Assembly (NCBI GenBank): GCA_021163155.1
Contig: JAGGXI010000038.1
Coordinates: 1-64,000, forward strand
Source of the DNA: Candidatus Aerophobota bacterium
Lineage (GTDB): Bacteria; Aerophobota; Aerophobia; Aerophobales; JAGGXI01
Direction: 5' to 3'
Length of the DNA: 64,000 nucleotides
Below the pieces are notes generated by a model that did not search any database, was not told the DNA's origin, and was given only the letters and a program-made list of their open reading frames with translations. Below are positions 36,170 through 47,722 of the stretch, piece by piece; the first letter of the stretch is position 1; every line of letters begins with the position of its first letter. A program made the position numbers and the translations under genes.

Positions 36170-37447
36170 TTGCTGATACTGTTTTTCATAATATTTTTAC
36201 TTGCCATAGTGATAGGTTTACCCGTAGCATGGGCTCTGGGAGTAAGCGGTCTTATAGCTATGCCTCTTATGGACTTGCCTCTCAGTATAGTTCCTAGAAA
36301 AATTTTTATGGGTATGAACATATATGTACTGATGTGTATACCATTCTTCATCTTAACTGGAGAAATAATGGCTAGAGGAGGACTCACAAAGAGATTATTG
36401 AATTTTGCAGTTCTTCTAGTTGGTAGAATAAAAGGGGGCTTATCTTTAGCAAATGTTTTGGCAAGTATGCTATTTGGCGGAATTACGGGTTCGGCGGTTG
36501 CTGATGCAAGTGCATTGGGTTCTATAGAAATACCTATGATGGTAGAGAATGGGTATGATGCAGATTTTTCTGCAGCGATTACTTCTGCTTCTGCATGTAT
36601 AGGGCCTATAATTCCTCCGAGTATACCAGTAGTTATATATTCAATGGCAGTTGGTGGTGGAGTTTCAATAGGTGCTTTATTTGCAGCAGGTATAGTCCCT
36701 GGTATTTTGGTGGGAGTGGCTCTGATGTTAGCTTGCTATATAATTTCAAAAATAAGAGATTATCCAAGAAGAGAGCAAAGAGTAGCAATTAAAGATCTTT
36801 TAATTGGCTTTAAAGATGCATTTTTAGCACTTATGACTCCCATTATTATTTTAGGTGGTGTAATAGGAGGTGTATTCTCACCTACAGAAGCCGGGGCAAT
36901 AGCTGTTGTATATTCTTTTATCATTTCATTTTTTGTTTATCACGAATTAAAACTTTCTGATTTGCCAAGTTTGTTTTTACGAAGTGGTAGAACCTCTGCA
37001 ATGGTAATGATCATAATTGGTACGTCCAGCATCTTTGGGATGGTCATTGCGTATGGGCAAGTAGGATTAAAACTTGGAGAGTTTTTAAAACCAATGGGTT
37101 ATTATGGTTTCATCCTGTCGGTAAATATTATCTTACTTATTGTAGGTGGTTTCATGGATAATAATCCTGCCATAATAATTTTAGCTCCAATTTTTGCACC
37201 TATAGCAGCCAGGCTGGGAATAAATCCCATTCATTTTGGTATTATTTTTGTCATGAATCTTATTATTGGTTTAATTACTCCTCCACTGGGGGAAGTTCTT
37301 TTTGTTGCTGCTCCACTTGCAGGCATATCATTCGAAAAGGTTACAAAGGCAGTTTTGCCATTTATGATCATAGAAATTGGAGTTCTCTTGTTAGTAAGTT
37401 ATATACCTTCTATTTCGCTATGGGCACCTAAAATACTTGGTTTTTAA
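36170..37447 (+). CDS. TRAP transporter large permease (DctM type)
   Basis: A 425-residue polytopic carrier with a TTG start after AGGAGAAA. MARGGLTKRLLNFA, GGITGSAVADASALGSIEIP and ACIGPIIPPSIPVVIYS are DctM hallmarks. It drives sodium- or proton-coupled uptake of the ligand caught by the DctP protein at 34173. Confidence 0.92.
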   Translation: MLILFFIIFLLAIVIGLPVAWALGVSGLIAMPLMDLPLSIVPRKIFMGMNIYVLMCIPFFILTGEIMARGGLTKRLLNFAVLLVGRIKGGLSLANVLASMLFGGITGSAVADASALGSIEIPMMVENGYDADFSAAITSASACIGPIIPPSIPVVIYSMAVGGGVSIGALFAAGIVPGILVGVALMLACYIISKIRDYPRREQRVAIKDLLIGFKDAFLALMTPIIILGGVIGGVFSPTEAGAIAVVYSFIISFFVYHELKLSDLPSLFLRSGRTSAMVMIIIGTSSIFGMVIAYGQVGLKLGEFLKPMGYYGFILSVNIILLIVGGFMDNNPAIIILAPIFAPIAARLGINPIHFGIIFVMNLIIGLITPPLGEVLFVAAPLAGISFEKVTKAVLPFMIIEIGVLLLVSYIPSISLWAPKILGF

Positions 37448-37525
37448 TTAAAAATGTTATTTAGATTTACGGGGAAAAAATTATAAACAAAAACTTAAAT
37501 TATATAAAGTAAATGGAGGAAAATT

Positions 37526-38383
37526 ATGGAAGTAAAAAATACCGTATGTCTTAACTCTACTGGTAAACTTAAACGTGTTCTACTATGTAAGCCAAAATAT
37601 TACAAGCTTCTTCCCATTAGTGATGTAGCTAGGGATCTCGCTGATAAAGGAGTTGAGCAGAACAGGAATGAGGCATTAAAGATACACAAGGAGTTAGAAA
37701 ATGTTTTTATTGATTTGGGCACTGATATTAGCTGGGTGGAACCAACTGAAGGATTTGGATGGCAAATATCAACTAGAGATACAGGGGTTAATACGCCCAA
37801 GGGAATGTTAATAGGGAGATTTCGTTATGCTGAGCGCAAAGGAGAAGAGATTTGCGTAAGGAAAACATATGAGAAGTTAGGAGAAAAAGTAGTAGGGCAA
37901 ATTACCAGGGGTTGTGTAGAAGGAGGTGATTGTTTTTTAATAAATGAAAACACACTAATTATAGGAAATGGTAATCGCAGTACCTATTCTGGATTTAAGA
38001 ATGCAAAAGAGATTTTGAATCCCTATGGAATACGAGTTTTTGTTGTTGAATTTCTTTCTAAGTGGAATCACTTAGACATGATTTTTTCACCTGTTGCTGA
38101 AAAATTAGCATTAGTTTGTGAAGATGCGGTCCCAGATTATCTAATTGGGCTTCTTGATGCACTTGGATGGGAGATTATAAGGCTTCCAGGTGAATATGCA
38201 TTTAAGGGTGAGATTAACATGGCTGCTCTTGGAGATGGAAAAGTACTTTCATTTCGAGGAAACAGGATTAACAAGATGCTTAAAGCAAGAGGATTAGAGG
38301 TTTATGATCCAGAGTTTAGCTTTTTTGTGGCTGCTGGTATTGGACCGCATTGTGCGACTCTTGAGCTAGAAAGGGAGCCTTAA
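37526..38383 (+). CDS. Amidinotransferase/amidinohydrolase family (DDAH-arginine deiminase fold)
   Basis: A 285-residue guanidino-modifying enzyme. The catalytic set is intact: E132 and D135 in GCVEGGDCF, H182 and D184 in WNHLDMIF, and the nucleophile C276 in GPHCATLELER. It should cleave or transfer the amidino group of arginine-like or guanidino compounds, giving a ureido product or ammonia. Length is near that of dimethylarginine hydrolases and shorter than full arginine deiminases. It follows the TRAP genes by 78 bases and may act on the imported compound. Confidence 0.85.
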   Translation: MEVKNTVCLNSTGKLKRVLLCKPKYYKLLPISDVARDLADKGVEQNRNEALKIHKELENVFIDLGTDISWVEPTEGFGWQISTRDTGVNTPKGMLIGRFRYAERKGEEICVRKTYEKLGEKVVGQITRGCVEGGDCFLINENTLIIGNGNRSTYSGFKNAKEILNPYGIRVFVVEFLSKWNHLDMIFSPVAEKLALVCEDAVPDYLIGLLDALGWEIIRLPGEYAFKGEINMAALGDGKVLSFRGNRINKMLKARGLEVYDPEFSFFVAAGIGPHCATLELEREP

Positions 38384-38462
38384 ATTTGGTTTCATAATTG
38401 TTCTGATATATTTCTATAACCTCAATATAAAATTTGAAATTAAAGATTGAGAGGTATTTAGT

Positions 38463-39476
38463 ATGGAAAGAAAGGAAATTTCGAATTTAAATAATTTAAT
38501 TTGGTTGTTAGATGATGTTTTTGATTCACATTTAATAGAAAAGATAAGGGAGATTTTAAATAAACATGGTTACAATTTGATTACTACGAGGGGTAACAAT
38601 TTTGAGCATGATTACACTAAATATGCTAAGAGTGTAAAAGGTATTTTACTACAGGTTGGTTTTCCATTAGGTGAAGAGGCCATAAAAGGACTAAAATCTT
38701 GTAAGATTATAGCGGTTACCGGTATAGGTATTGATGATCTTGATATAAATGCAGCTACAAAATATAGGGTTGTTGTTACTAATGTGCCTGTTTTTTGTGT
38801 TGATGAAGTTTCTGATCATGCTTTAGCTCTAATTTTAGCACTTAATAGGCGATTACCAGATTGTCAAAATATGACTAAAAGTGGTTTATGGGACGCTGTT
38901 AATCTTAAATCCATAAGAAGACTCAAAGGCCAGGTTCTTGGAATAATTGGATTTGGTAAAATTGGAAAATTAGTTGCTAAAAAGGCAAAATGTTTTGGTT
39001 TACAAGTTAAAGTATATGATCCATATATATCTAAATCAGAAGTTAACAGCTTAAAAATCAAAGATGTAGGGTTTGATGAATTAATAAGCACTGCTGATTA
39101 CATCTCTTTACATTTACCTCTAAATAAAGAAACATATCATATGATAAATTCAAAGTTTTTTAACTCTATGAAAAAAACAGCTTATCTAATAAATGTTTCT
39201 AGAGGGGAAATAATAGATGAATCTGCATTGATAAATGCATTGAAAACAGAAAGAATTGCAGGAGCTAGTCTGGATGTTTTATCTCATGAACCTCCTGAAA
39301 TAACTAATCCATTACTATCAATGAAAAATGTTATAGTTACTCCTCATTCAGCGTTTATTTCTGAAGATTCATTGAAGAATCTCATAGAGATTTCCACAAA
39401 ATCTATTATTGACTTTTTTGAAGGGAAGAAACCTGAAAATATTATTAATCCTCAGGTTTTAAAAAATTATAGATGA
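38463..39476 (+). CDS. D-isomer 2-hydroxyacid dehydrogenase
   Basis: A 337-residue NAD-dependent dehydrogenase of the phosphoglycerate dehydrogenase type without an ACT domain. The dinucleotide fold is LGIIGFGKIGKL (G163, G165, G168); the catalytic triad is R247 (NVSRGEI), E276 (SHEPP) and H295 (TPHSAF). It could oxidise a 2-hydroxy acid made by the racemase or dehydratase pathway upstream, or act in serine synthesis. Last gene of the catabolic block. Confidence 0.88.
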   Translation: MERKEISNLNNLIWLLDDVFDSHLIEKIREILNKHGYNLITTRGNNFEHDYTKYAKSVKGILLQVGFPLGEEAIKGLKSCKIIAVTGIGIDDLDINAATKYRVVVTNVPVFCVDEVSDHALALILALNRRLPDCQNMTKSGLWDAVNLKSIRRLKGQVLGIIGFGKIGKLVAKKAKCFGLQVKVYDPYISKSEVNSLKIKDVGFDELISTADYISLHLPLNKETYHMINSKFFNSMKKTAYLINVSRGEIIDESALINALKTERIAGASLDVLSHEPPEITNPLLSMKNVIVTPHSAFISEDSLKNLIEISTKSIIDFFEGKKPENIINPQVLKNYR

Positions 39477-39602
39477 ACCCAGATTCGGCAAACTGTTAGA
39501 GCGCTTAGTCTGAGTAGAGGAGGCCAATAAATTTCTTCCGCTCCCTTGAGGTGAGGATTGTGTTTTAGCTAATATTATTCAAATTGCTGAATCCAGGTTT
39601 AA
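39477..39602 (+). repeat. Family A dispersed repeat
   Basis: CAGATTCGGCAAACTGTTAG to GAGGCCAATAAATTTCTTCC, then an inverted core ATTATTCAAATTGCTGAATC. It separates the catabolic block from the convergent housekeeping region. Confidence 0.8.
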
Positions 39603-39643
39603 GAATTTACCCGGCATTTAGAGATAAATCAAAGTAGTCAAAT

Positions 39644-39943
39644 TTAAAATGAAGACGTGTTATGTTCTCCGAGTTTAGTTAATTTATCTATTAATTTTCT
39701 TAACTTTTTAGGAAATGCTTTTATAAACTTCTCTGCTTTCCGGGTAGCTACTGCTCCCTGTAGGGATGGCTTAATTAAATCTTGCTCTTCTAAAATTCTC
39801 AAAGAGTATCTAACTTTATGTTGTGGACAACCACTCAATTCGGATAACTTTATAATGCCAATAGGACTATTCTCAATAACAAATTTTAAAATGGTAATAT
39901 GTCTTCCTAATAATTCTACTTCCTCATTAAGTTTACTTAACAT
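39644..39943 (-). CDS. Small winged-helix DNA-binding protein
   Basis: A 99-residue protein with one winged helix-turn-helix (about 17-62: IIKLSELSGCPQHKVRYSLR then ILEEQDLIKPS) and a short basic tail. The form resembles small regulators common in archaea. No ligand domain is seen. It stands alone and converges with the dehydrogenase gene. Function unknown beyond likely DNA binding. Confidence 0.65.
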   Translation of the reverse strand: MLSKLNEEVELLGRHITILKFVIENSPIGIIKLSELSGCPQHKVRYSLRILEEQDLIKPSLQGAVATRKAEKFIKAFPKKLRKLIDKLTKLGEHNTSSF

Positions 39944-40032
39944 TGCTTATCCCCCCTTCCATCAAAGTTAATTGAGGTTAATAATATCCCCTGCCCTCCT
40001 ACTAATAAAATATTGGTTACTTTATTTATTAT

Positions 40033-40115
40033 AGTTCAACCCAGATAAGGTAATCGGGAGGTTAAAACCTCCCTTACCCAGGTCCGTCAACTTAACACTA
40101 CTGAATCTGAGTTCG
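40033..40115. repeat. Family A dispersed repeat with hairpin
   Basis: Both half-sites (AACCCAGATAAGG and CTACTGAATCTGAGTT) flank the palindrome GGGAGGTTAAAACCTCCC. The rest of the 39944-40236 gap has no gene. Confidence 0.65.
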
Positions 40116-40236
40116 ATTTTCCTAATTGATAGTCGCAAGACTCAGAACCTTTAAATAGTCTATAGCTATGGCTGAATCATCGCAGGCTTTAGCCTCTCAC
40201 ATCTCACGTTTCACCTCTTACGCATCACTTTTTTAT

Positions 40237-40809
40237 TTACCCTTTTAATCCTTTAATCCTATTCTTACGCAACCTAAAGGAGTTTAGCTGTTGGATATAA
40301 ATCTCTCGTATATGCTCAAAAATCTCAAGATATTCAGGGCTTCTATAGTCGGGGTAGGTCCATTCCCATGGAGCAAATCCCTTTTTTCTTCTGTATCTGA
40401 GGGTAACCTCAGCATAAATTCCTTTGCCAAGATAAAGACGGTGTTGATAATTCTTTGTTGTAGCCATAACTACCTTAGCAAGGGTGAGATAACCAGGGTC
40501 AAGGTTTAAATGGCGAGTATGAGAATAGGGATAAAAAAATTTTTTCTCAAGTTCATTAGTGAATAATTTAGCTTCTATAATTTCTTCGGGACTAATTAAT
40601 CTTTTAAAGCTGATAAATTTTCTCTTTAACTTTTCACCCATCTCCTTTTTGTAGTAGGGGGTAAAATTAAAAAGCAAAACAGAACTCTTAAAATCGATGG
40701 GGCCGAATTTCTGACTCATCATATCCTCTGCTTGAGAAAATAAATCTTTTTCACTGGAAAGCATACCTACAATTAACTTCACTGAAATAGGTTGTTTGAC
40801 TTTTCCCAC
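40237..40809 (-). CDS. DUF4416 family protein
   Basis: A 190-residue cytoplasmic protein of a family found in anaerobic bacteria and sometimes labelled GTP-binding without proof. LNLDPGYLTLAKVVMATTKN, RLYLGKGIYAEVTL and FAPWEWTYPDYRSPEYLEIF are its conserved blocks. No nucleotide-binding motif is apparent to me. It lies 14 bases downstream of the exchanger gene and is likely co-transcribed. Function unknown. Confidence 0.8.
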   Translation of the reverse strand: MGKVKQPISVKLIVGMLSSEKDLFSQAEDMMSQKFGPIDFKSSVLLFNFTPYYKKEMGEKLKRKFISFKRLISPEEIIEAKLFTNELEKKFFYPYSHTRHLNLDPGYLTLAKVVMATTKNYQHRLYLGKGIYAEVTLRYRRKKGFAPWEWTYPDYRSPEYLEIFEHIREIYIQQLNSFRLRKNRIKGLKG

Positions 40810-40822
40810 AACTTACTTCCCA

Positions 40823-41821
40823 CTATTTTATTACTAAAATTAAAAAATATCCTCCAATAGCAAGAGTCACTATCATCGCTATAGCATCATAACCCAATTT
40901 TAAAAAAGACTTGCGAGATCTATAAATCAACCCTACTATTACTATAGCAGTGAGAATTATACCCAGGATAGCGGTAATTAAATGATTAATAGAGATATAT
41001 CCTAAGAGTTCACCCTTCCGAAAGAAAAGGTCACACACAGGGATAATCATCATATCAAGAAAATTTGCTCCTAAGATATTTCCTATGGACATATCAAGAG
41101 AAAACTTAAGACTGCTTATGGAAATCACTAATTCCGGTAGAGAAGTAGCCACAGCAAGAAAACTTGTCCCCACCAATGTCTCACTTAAACTCATTACCTT
41201 TGCTATATCTTCTCCAATTGTAGAGAGCCATATTCCCAAAAAAACAATAGCAATAAAGCATAAGGAAAACTTTATAATTAGAGGAGCTAATCTATTTCTT
41301 TCTTCTTTTTTTCCAAAAGAAGAAATCTTTTTGTTTCTTTTATCATACTGGAATACAAGTATCAACCCTATAATGTAGATAAGGAGAATAATGAGGCTAT
41401 CCAACCCAAATCCAAAAATACCTAATTTAATATTTGACTGAAATCTAATAAGGATAAAGAATGAAATAATTCCAAGGGAAATTATGCATAAACCACTGGG
41501 GAGAATATGGTTTATCTCCACTCCCTTTAATAAAGGGCCTTTACCCTGAATTAAATCTAAGAGGGCTATAATCATTAAATTTGCAACAATGGAACCAAAA
41601 ATATTACCTACAGCTAAATTAGGAGAGCCAACAACAGTTATTGAACTAACACTGGTAACAAACTCAGGAAGGGTGGTAGCTAAGGCTAAAAAGAAAAAAC
41701 CCATTAAACCTCTTGTAATATTAGTCTTTGCACAGATGGCGTCCGCATATAAAGATAATCTATACCCTACAAAAAGAATGAGCAAAGCACAAATAAAAAA
41801 TTTTAACCAGATAAATATCAA
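40823..41821 (-). CDS. Sodium/calcium exchanger family membrane protein
   Basis: A 332-residue CaCA antiporter with about ten membrane segments in two inverted halves. Each half has the ion-binding motif: ATTLPEFVTS near residue 50 and ATSLPELVIS near residue 228. It exports calcium or another cation against sodium or protons. The gene ends 10 bases before pyrD. Confidence 0.88.
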   Translation of the reverse strand: MIFIWLKFFICALLILFVGYRLSLYADAICAKTNITRGLMGFFFLALATTLPEFVTSVSSITVVGSPNLAVGNIFGSIVANLMIIALLDLIQGKGPLLKGVEINHILPSGLCIISLGIISFFILIRFQSNIKLGIFGFGLDSLIILLIYIIGLILVFQYDKRNKKISSFGKKEERNRLAPLIIKFSLCFIAIVFLGIWLSTIGEDIAKVMSLSETLVGTSFLAVATSLPELVISISSLKFSLDMSIGNILGANFLDMMIIPVCDLFFRKGELLGYISINHLITAILGIILTAIVIVGLIYRSRKSFLKLGYDAIAMIVTLAIGGYFLILVIK

Positions 41822-41830
41822 TCTATTTCC

Positions 41831-42754
41831 TTAATTTATGTTAATGGTTCCTATTAACTCCCTAAAATTGCCAATCCCTTTTTTATTTAAGTACTCTCTA
41901 ATCCCCTCCTTCACCTTGAAGGGAGTTTGAGGGTCCACAAAATTTGCTGTTCCTATAGCTATTGCACTTGCCCCGGCAAGGATAAATTCTAAAGCATCTT
42001 CTGTACTCATAATTCCCCCCATTCCAATTATAGGTAAACCTACTTTTTGAAATACTTGCCAAACCATCCTTACAGCAACAGGCTTTATCGCTGGCCCAGA
42101 AAGCCCTCCGGTAATATTACCTAATTTTGGTTTTCTTGTCTCTACATCAATAGCCATACCCCATAATGTATTTATCAAGGATAAAGCATCTGCTCCTCCT
42201 TCTTTGGCGGCCTGAGCAATTTCTACAATATCAGTTACATTAGGAGTAAGTTTAACTATAAGAGGAAAATCAACAACATTTTTTAAGCCCTTAACCAAAG
42301 AAAAGACTAATTTTGGTTTGGTGCCTAAAATAAACCCCCCTTTTAGGACATTAGGGCAGGATATATTAACCTCTAAGCCATCAATCCCTTCTAAGTGACT
42401 TAATCTTTGCCCAAGATGGAAATAATCCTCCTCATCTTCTCCACCAATACTTACAATTATCCTTGTATTTAGTTTTTGCAAAAAGGGGAATTTTGTCTTT
42501 ATAAATACTTCTACGCCGGGATTTTCTAATCCAATAGCATTTAAAAGGCCGCAAGGGGTTTCTGCCAGGCGAGGAGGCAAATTTCCTTCTCTTGGTTCCA
42601 TGGTTACCGTCTTAGTTACTATACCCCCTAATTCATTAATATCTATTAACTGAGAATACTCTTCTCCAAAACCAAATGTCCCTCCAGCAACCAAAACAGG
42701 ATTTCCAAAATTAATCCCCCCAATTTCGATTCTTAAACTTTCATCCTCTTTCAC
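41831..42754 (-). CDS. pyrD: Dihydroorotate dehydrogenase, class 1B catalytic subunit
   Basis: A 307-residue FMN enzyme of pyrimidine synthesis. LVAGGTFGFGEEYSQLIDIN at the start, VNISCPNVLKGG near 130, and GMGGIMSTEDALEFILAGAS for FMN phosphate binding place it in class 1B. Class 1B enzymes usually pair with the Fe-S flavoprotein PyrK, which is absent here. Its ATG overlaps the rnfB stop, so expression is coupled to rnfB and perhaps electron flow as well. Confidence 0.9.
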   Translation of the reverse strand: MKEDESLRIEIGGINFGNPVLVAGGTFGFGEEYSQLIDINELGGIVTKTVTMEPREGNLPPRLAETPCGLLNAIGLENPGVEVFIKTKFPFLQKLNTRIIVSIGGEDEEDYFHLGQRLSHLEGIDGLEVNISCPNVLKGGFILGTKPKLVFSLVKGLKNVVDFPLIVKLTPNVTDIVEIAQAAKEGGADALSLINTLWGMAIDVETRKPKLGNITGGLSGPAIKPVAVRMVWQVFQKVGLPIIGMGGIMSTEDALEFILAGASAIAIGTANFVDPQTPFKVKEGIREYLNKKGIGNFRELIGTININ

Positions 42755-43557
42755 TCATTCATTCCTATTTCTACTATTACATCTCGGGGACATTTTTGGG
42801 CACATACACCACAACCCTGGCAATTTCTCTCATCTATATAAGGAAGCCCATTTATCATATGGCAAGCATCGAAAGGACAAATTCTTTCACAAATCCCACA
42901 GCCTATACAAGATTTTAGACAAATCTCCCGTGCCTTCTTCCCTTTATCCAAAGAAGCACAAGCTATTTTATATTGAACATCTCTATTTAGAATTTCTAAG
43001 GAGATTAAATTTCTCGGACAAGCTTTTACACAACTTCCGCATCCAGTACATTTAACAATATCAATCTCTGGCAAGCCTTTCACCATAGTGATAGCATCAA
43101 AAAGGCAAGCATCTTCGCAATCTCCATAGCCAAGACAACCATAACAGCATGCTAAATCCGCTCCTAAAATCATATCTGCTGCACTACATTTTTTGATACC
43201 TTCATAATCTGCCTTTTTCATCTTTTCGCCATTATGGGCTCTACAATGAACAAAAGCTATTTTTTTCTCTGTTGATTTTAGCTCTACTCCCATTATTTTA
43301 GCTATTCCCTGAGCAATACTTTCCCCTCCAACTACGCAGGCATTAATAGAAGCATTCCCCTTAACAATCTCTTCCGCATAATTACGGCAACTCGCATGTC
43401 CACAACCACCACAATTAGCTCCAGGGAGAGCTTCCAAAATTTTCTCTATCTTAGGGTCCTCCTCAATCTTAAATTTTACATTAGCAATAGATAAAATAAA
43501 AGCAAAAAGAGCTCCTAAACCTCCCATTGTAGCAACAGAAATTAAAATTAAATTCAT
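42751..43557 (-). CDS. rnfB: Rnf complex subunit RnfB
   Basis: A 268-residue membrane-anchored polyferredoxin. An N-terminal membrane helix (about 4-24) is followed by a four-cysteine Fe-S domain (GANCGGCGHASCRNYAEEI), then more CxxCxxCxxxCP motifs (CTGCGSCVKACP, CIGCGICERICP, CQGCGVCAQKCP). It is the ferredoxin-facing subunit of the ion-pumping ferredoxin:NAD oxidoreductase. It follows rnfA after 20 bases and overlaps pyrD. Confidence 0.92.
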   Translation of the reverse strand: MNLILISVATMGGLGALFAFILSIANVKFKIEEDPKIEKILEALPGANCGGCGHASCRNYAEEIVKGNASINACVVGGESIAQGIAKIMGVELKSTEKKIAFVHCRAHNGEKMKKADYEGIKKCSAADMILGADLACCYGCLGYGDCEDACLFDAITMVKGLPEIDIVKCTGCGSCVKACPRNLISLEILNRDVQYKIACASLDKGKKAREICLKSCIGCGICERICPFDACHMINGLPYIDERNCQGCGVCAQKCPRDVIVEIGMNE

Positions 43558-43577
43558 TTTTTCTCCCCAACTTTATA

Positions 43578-45751
<2,174 letters not shown>

Positions 45752-45907
45752 TTACCTGTTTTCCCAATTTTCTCACTCCGCCAGTGTAAAATTATCTCAT
45801 GGTTCATAGCAAATTCAAAACAAAGTTTAAATTACCTCATCGTTTATGTGGAAGCAAAATCTTGTATCCGCTGTTAGACAAAACAGTAATATCATTATCT
45901 TTTCATT

Positions 45908-46225
45908 TTATTTATTGAAGTATTCTCTTTGTATTACAGCCTGGGAAATTTTACTGCTAGGGCCATCTCCTCTGGCAACATTAACAGATACTTTGCCCTC
46001 TAGTGCCTGAAATATCTCTGATACATCACTATGTGTAAAGCCAGGACAAAGTATAATTGCATCTATTTTCTCTTTTTCATAGATACTTTTAGAAACTTTT
46101 ATTGCTTCGTCTTGAGTCTTCACAACAAATGTTAAAAGTCTATACTTCCCTGTATCAATAATACTTTTATGTTTTTCATAATCTGCATCAGGTGCATGTG
46201 CTAGAAATAACGCCTTAAAAGCCAT
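45908..46225 (-). CDS. DUF6506-like small protein
   Basis: A 105-residue protein with an alpha/beta pattern. LFLAHAPDADYEKHKSIIDT and IDAILCPGFTH, AILCPGF-type glycine motif followed by NVARGDGPSS, resemble the DUF6506 family as I remember it. No catalytic motif is evident. It has its own GGGGG-type ribosome-binding site and no clear operon partner. Function unknown. Confidence 0.55.
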   Translation of the reverse strand: MAFKALFLAHAPDADYEKHKSIIDTGKYRLLTFVVKTQDEAIKVSKSIYEKEKIDAIILCPGFTHSDVSEIFQALEGKVSVNVARGDGPSSKISQAVIQREYFNK

Positions 46226-46251
46226 AATTTACCCCCTTTTTTATTTTGAAT

Positions 46252-46325
46252 TTCAACCTGCATTCGGTAAACTGTTAGAGTAATTAGGCTGGGTAGGGAA
46301 GGCCAATAAACCTCTTTTCCTCATT
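46252..46325 (+). repeat. Family A dispersed repeat
   Basis: GCATTCGGTAAACTGTTAGA to GGCCAATAAACCTCTTTTCC. It separates ispG from the small DUF6506-like gene. Confidence 0.75.
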
Positions 46326-46364
46326 TACTCATCCACCCATTTACCCATCTGCCCAGAGTTAATT

Positions 46365-47429
46365 CTAATAATTTCTTATACAATCAAGTAAAACTTTAGC
46401 TACCTCTTTTTCCTTAATTTTTCTTACTACCTTCCCCTTTTTAAAAAGAATAGCTTCTCTTTTTCCGCAAACTACCCCTATATCTGCTCTCTTAGCTTCT
46501 GCAGGACCGTTAACTTCGCAACCCATAATAGCCACTTTTAAAGGAATCTTAATATCCTCAATTCCTAAAAGAACATCATTAACAATAGAAAACATATCTA
46601 CTTTGCATCTTCCACAGGTAGGACAGGAGATTAGAAGAGGAGTTTCTTTATATAAATTAAGACAATGTAAAATTTCGTAAGCTATCCTCACTTCCTCTAC
46701 AGGGTCTGCAGTTAAAGAGACTCTAATAGTATCCCCGATTCCTTGAGCAAGAAGAGTCCCAATCCCTATAGATGCCTTCACTACGCCCTGTGGAGGAGGA
46801 CCCGCAGCAGTTACCCCTAAATGAAGAGGATAAATGGTCTTCTTCGCAATAAGTTGATAAGAAAAAATACTGGCAAAAACATCGTGAGATTTCAGGGAAA
46901 TAATAATGTTTAAAAAACCATTTTCCTCTAACAATCTCACGGTTTCCAGTGCACTTTCTACCATAGCTTTAGCTATTATTTGAGGATTATTTCCCTGAGT
47001 TTTAATTTTCTGATCTAATTTTTTTTGCAAAGAACCTTCATTAACTCCTACCCGTAAAGGCATCCCTTCCTTTTCCGCTCTATCTGCTATAGATAATATC
47101 TCTTTTTTACTTATATTTCCCGGATTAATCCTTACCTTATCAATTCCTCTTTCTATAGCTTCCAAAGCTAATTTATAATTAAAATGAATATCAGCTATTA
47201 AAGGGACTTCTACTTTATCCTTAATTTGAGATATAGCTTTAGCTGCTCTTGCCGTGGGGACAGCCACTCTTACCATCTTAGCTCCTGCTCTCTCAAGTTG
47301 CTGAATCTGTTTCACAGTAGCTGTTACATCCTCTGTATCTGTCTTAGTCATCCCTTGCACTACTATTGGATTACCAGCGCCGATATTTACCTTCCCCACC
47401 TTAATTAACTTACTTTTTCTCTTTTCCAT
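46365..47429 (-). CDS. ispG: 4-hydroxy-3-methylbut-2-enyl diphosphate synthase
   Basis: A 354-residue Fe-S enzyme of the MEP isoprenoid route. VQGMTKTDTEDVTATVKQI starts the TIM barrel; cluster cysteines are in ISCPTCGRCKVD and IMGCEVNGPAEA. It reductively converts ME-cPP to HMBPP and needs low-potential electrons. The ferredoxin gene at 47498 lies 68 bases upstream in the same direction and could be the donor. Confidence 0.95.
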   Translation of the reverse strand: MEKRKSKLIKVGKVNIGAGNPIVVQGMTKTDTEDVTATVKQIQQLERAGAKMVRVAVPTARAAKAISQIKDKVEVPLIADIHFNYKLALEAIERGIDKVRINPGNISKKEILSIADRAEKEGMPLRVGVNEGSLQKKLDQKIKTQGNNPQIIAKAMVESALETVRLLEENGFLNIIISLKSHDVFASIFSYQLIAKKTIYPLHLGVTAAGPPPQGVVKASIGIGTLLAQGIGDTIRVSLTADPVEEVRIAYEILHCLNLYKETPLLISCPTCGRCKVDMFSIVNDVLLGIEDIKIPLKVAIMGCEVNGPAEAKRADIGVVCGKREAILFKKGKVVRKIKEKEVAKVLLDCIRNY

Positions 47430-47497
47430 TCCTCTTTAATCATTATAAAAATAAGATAGAATGAGGCCAGGTCTTATAGCCTGGCCCACTCTTAAGG

Positions 47498-47683
47498 TTA
47501 CTCTTCTTCTAAGGTGATAGCCTCCGAAGGACAAGATTCTACACAAATGCCACATTCATCACAGTCATCAGGCCTAACCAAAGTAGCCACATCATCCACT
47601 AATTCGAGACAATTATTTGGACACTCATCAACGCAAATCTCGCATCCTGTGCATACACTCTCATCAATAATAGGTTTCCCCAT
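47498..47683 (-). CDS. 2[4Fe-4S] ferredoxin
   Basis: A 61-residue acidic ferredoxin with two complete motifs, CTGCEICVDECPNNC and CDECGICVESCP, and little else. Strong AGGAGG site before the ATG. Placed between accD and ispG, it is a general low-potential carrier, possibly serving IspG. Confidence 0.92.
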   Translation of the reverse strand: MGKPIIDESVCTGCEICVDECPNNCLELVDDVATLVRPDDCDECGICVESCPSEAITLEEE

Positions 47684-47722
47684 TACCCACCTCCTATTGT
47701 AATATTTATATTTTTGCTTTCT

